Assembly: GCA_021160785.1 (NCBI GenBank)
Contig: JAGHBX010000374.1
Location: 1-6,071, forward strand
DNA length: 6,071 bases
Direction: 5' to 3'
From: Planctomycetota bacterium
GTDB taxonomy: Bacteria > Planctomycetota > Phycisphaerae > Sedimentisphaerales > Anaerohalosphaeraceae
A program made the translations under genes and the position numbers. Positions 6,044-6,071 of this stretch are shown here, in pieces; the stretch's first letter is position 1, and each line of letters begins with the position of its first letter. The notes below the pieces were generated by a model. That model saw only the letters and a program-made list of their open reading frames with translations, ran no database searches and was not told where the DNA came from.

Positions 6044-6071
6044 GTGATGATTGAGGGTTATTTTGTCGGCA
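6044..6071 (+). CDS. Start of an unidentified gene, cut by the window end
   Basis: GGAGG (6031-6035) lies 8 nt before GTG 6044 and 11 nt before the in-frame ATG 6047. The frame then reads MIEGYFVG without a stop to the last base. Promoter, leader and RBS together support a real start, but only eight or nine codons are visible, so the product cannot be identified and the choice between GTG and ATG is open. Confidence 0.45.

Overview
The window looks like part of a Planctomycetota chromosome, probably of the Phycisphaerae/Sedimentisphaerales type. The reasons are a sulfatase next to large secreted proteins built from PKD-like and LamG-like domains, and C-terminal dockerin-like tails of the 'GDCxV...D' and 'GPEGxPDCRVDLYD' type, which are common in that group. 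This placement is inference from protein style; there is no rRNA or other marker gene here.

Layout. Bases 1-468 hold the C-terminal 155 residues of a sulfatase, followed by a possible weak terminator (512-552). A strong sigma70-like promoter (685-712) then opens a leader of about 330 nt. The leader runs into two collinear genes, A (1046-3382, 778 aa) and B (3479-5707, 742 aa). Only 96 nt separate them, with no recognisable promoter in the gap but with a perfect 11-bp GC-rich hairpin, so they are probably co-transcribed. A rho-independent terminator (5750-5789) closes the pair. Bases 5790-5946 appear non-coding. A second near-consensus promoter (5947-5975) and a ribosome binding site lead to the first codons of a third gene that runs off the window.

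Genes A and B are diverged tandem duplicates sharing one chassis: an almost identical RBS and signal-peptide start (57 of 60 bases), then a PKD-like domain, a LamG-like domain, a second PKD-like domain and a four-cysteine half-dockerin tail. Between the signal peptide and the first PKD-like domain the two carry different N-terminal domains. A has a Rossmann-like domain resembling ThuA/GATase1-like secreted modules; B has an unassigned, probably beta-rich domain. The pair therefore looks like a secreted scaffold whose N-terminal module has been swapped. Their substrate or partner cannot be read from the sequence. The neighbouring sulfatase fits polysaccharide breakdown, but it is separated from the pair by a possible terminator and a new promoter. 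No mobile element, CRISPR array, tRNA or rRNA was seen.
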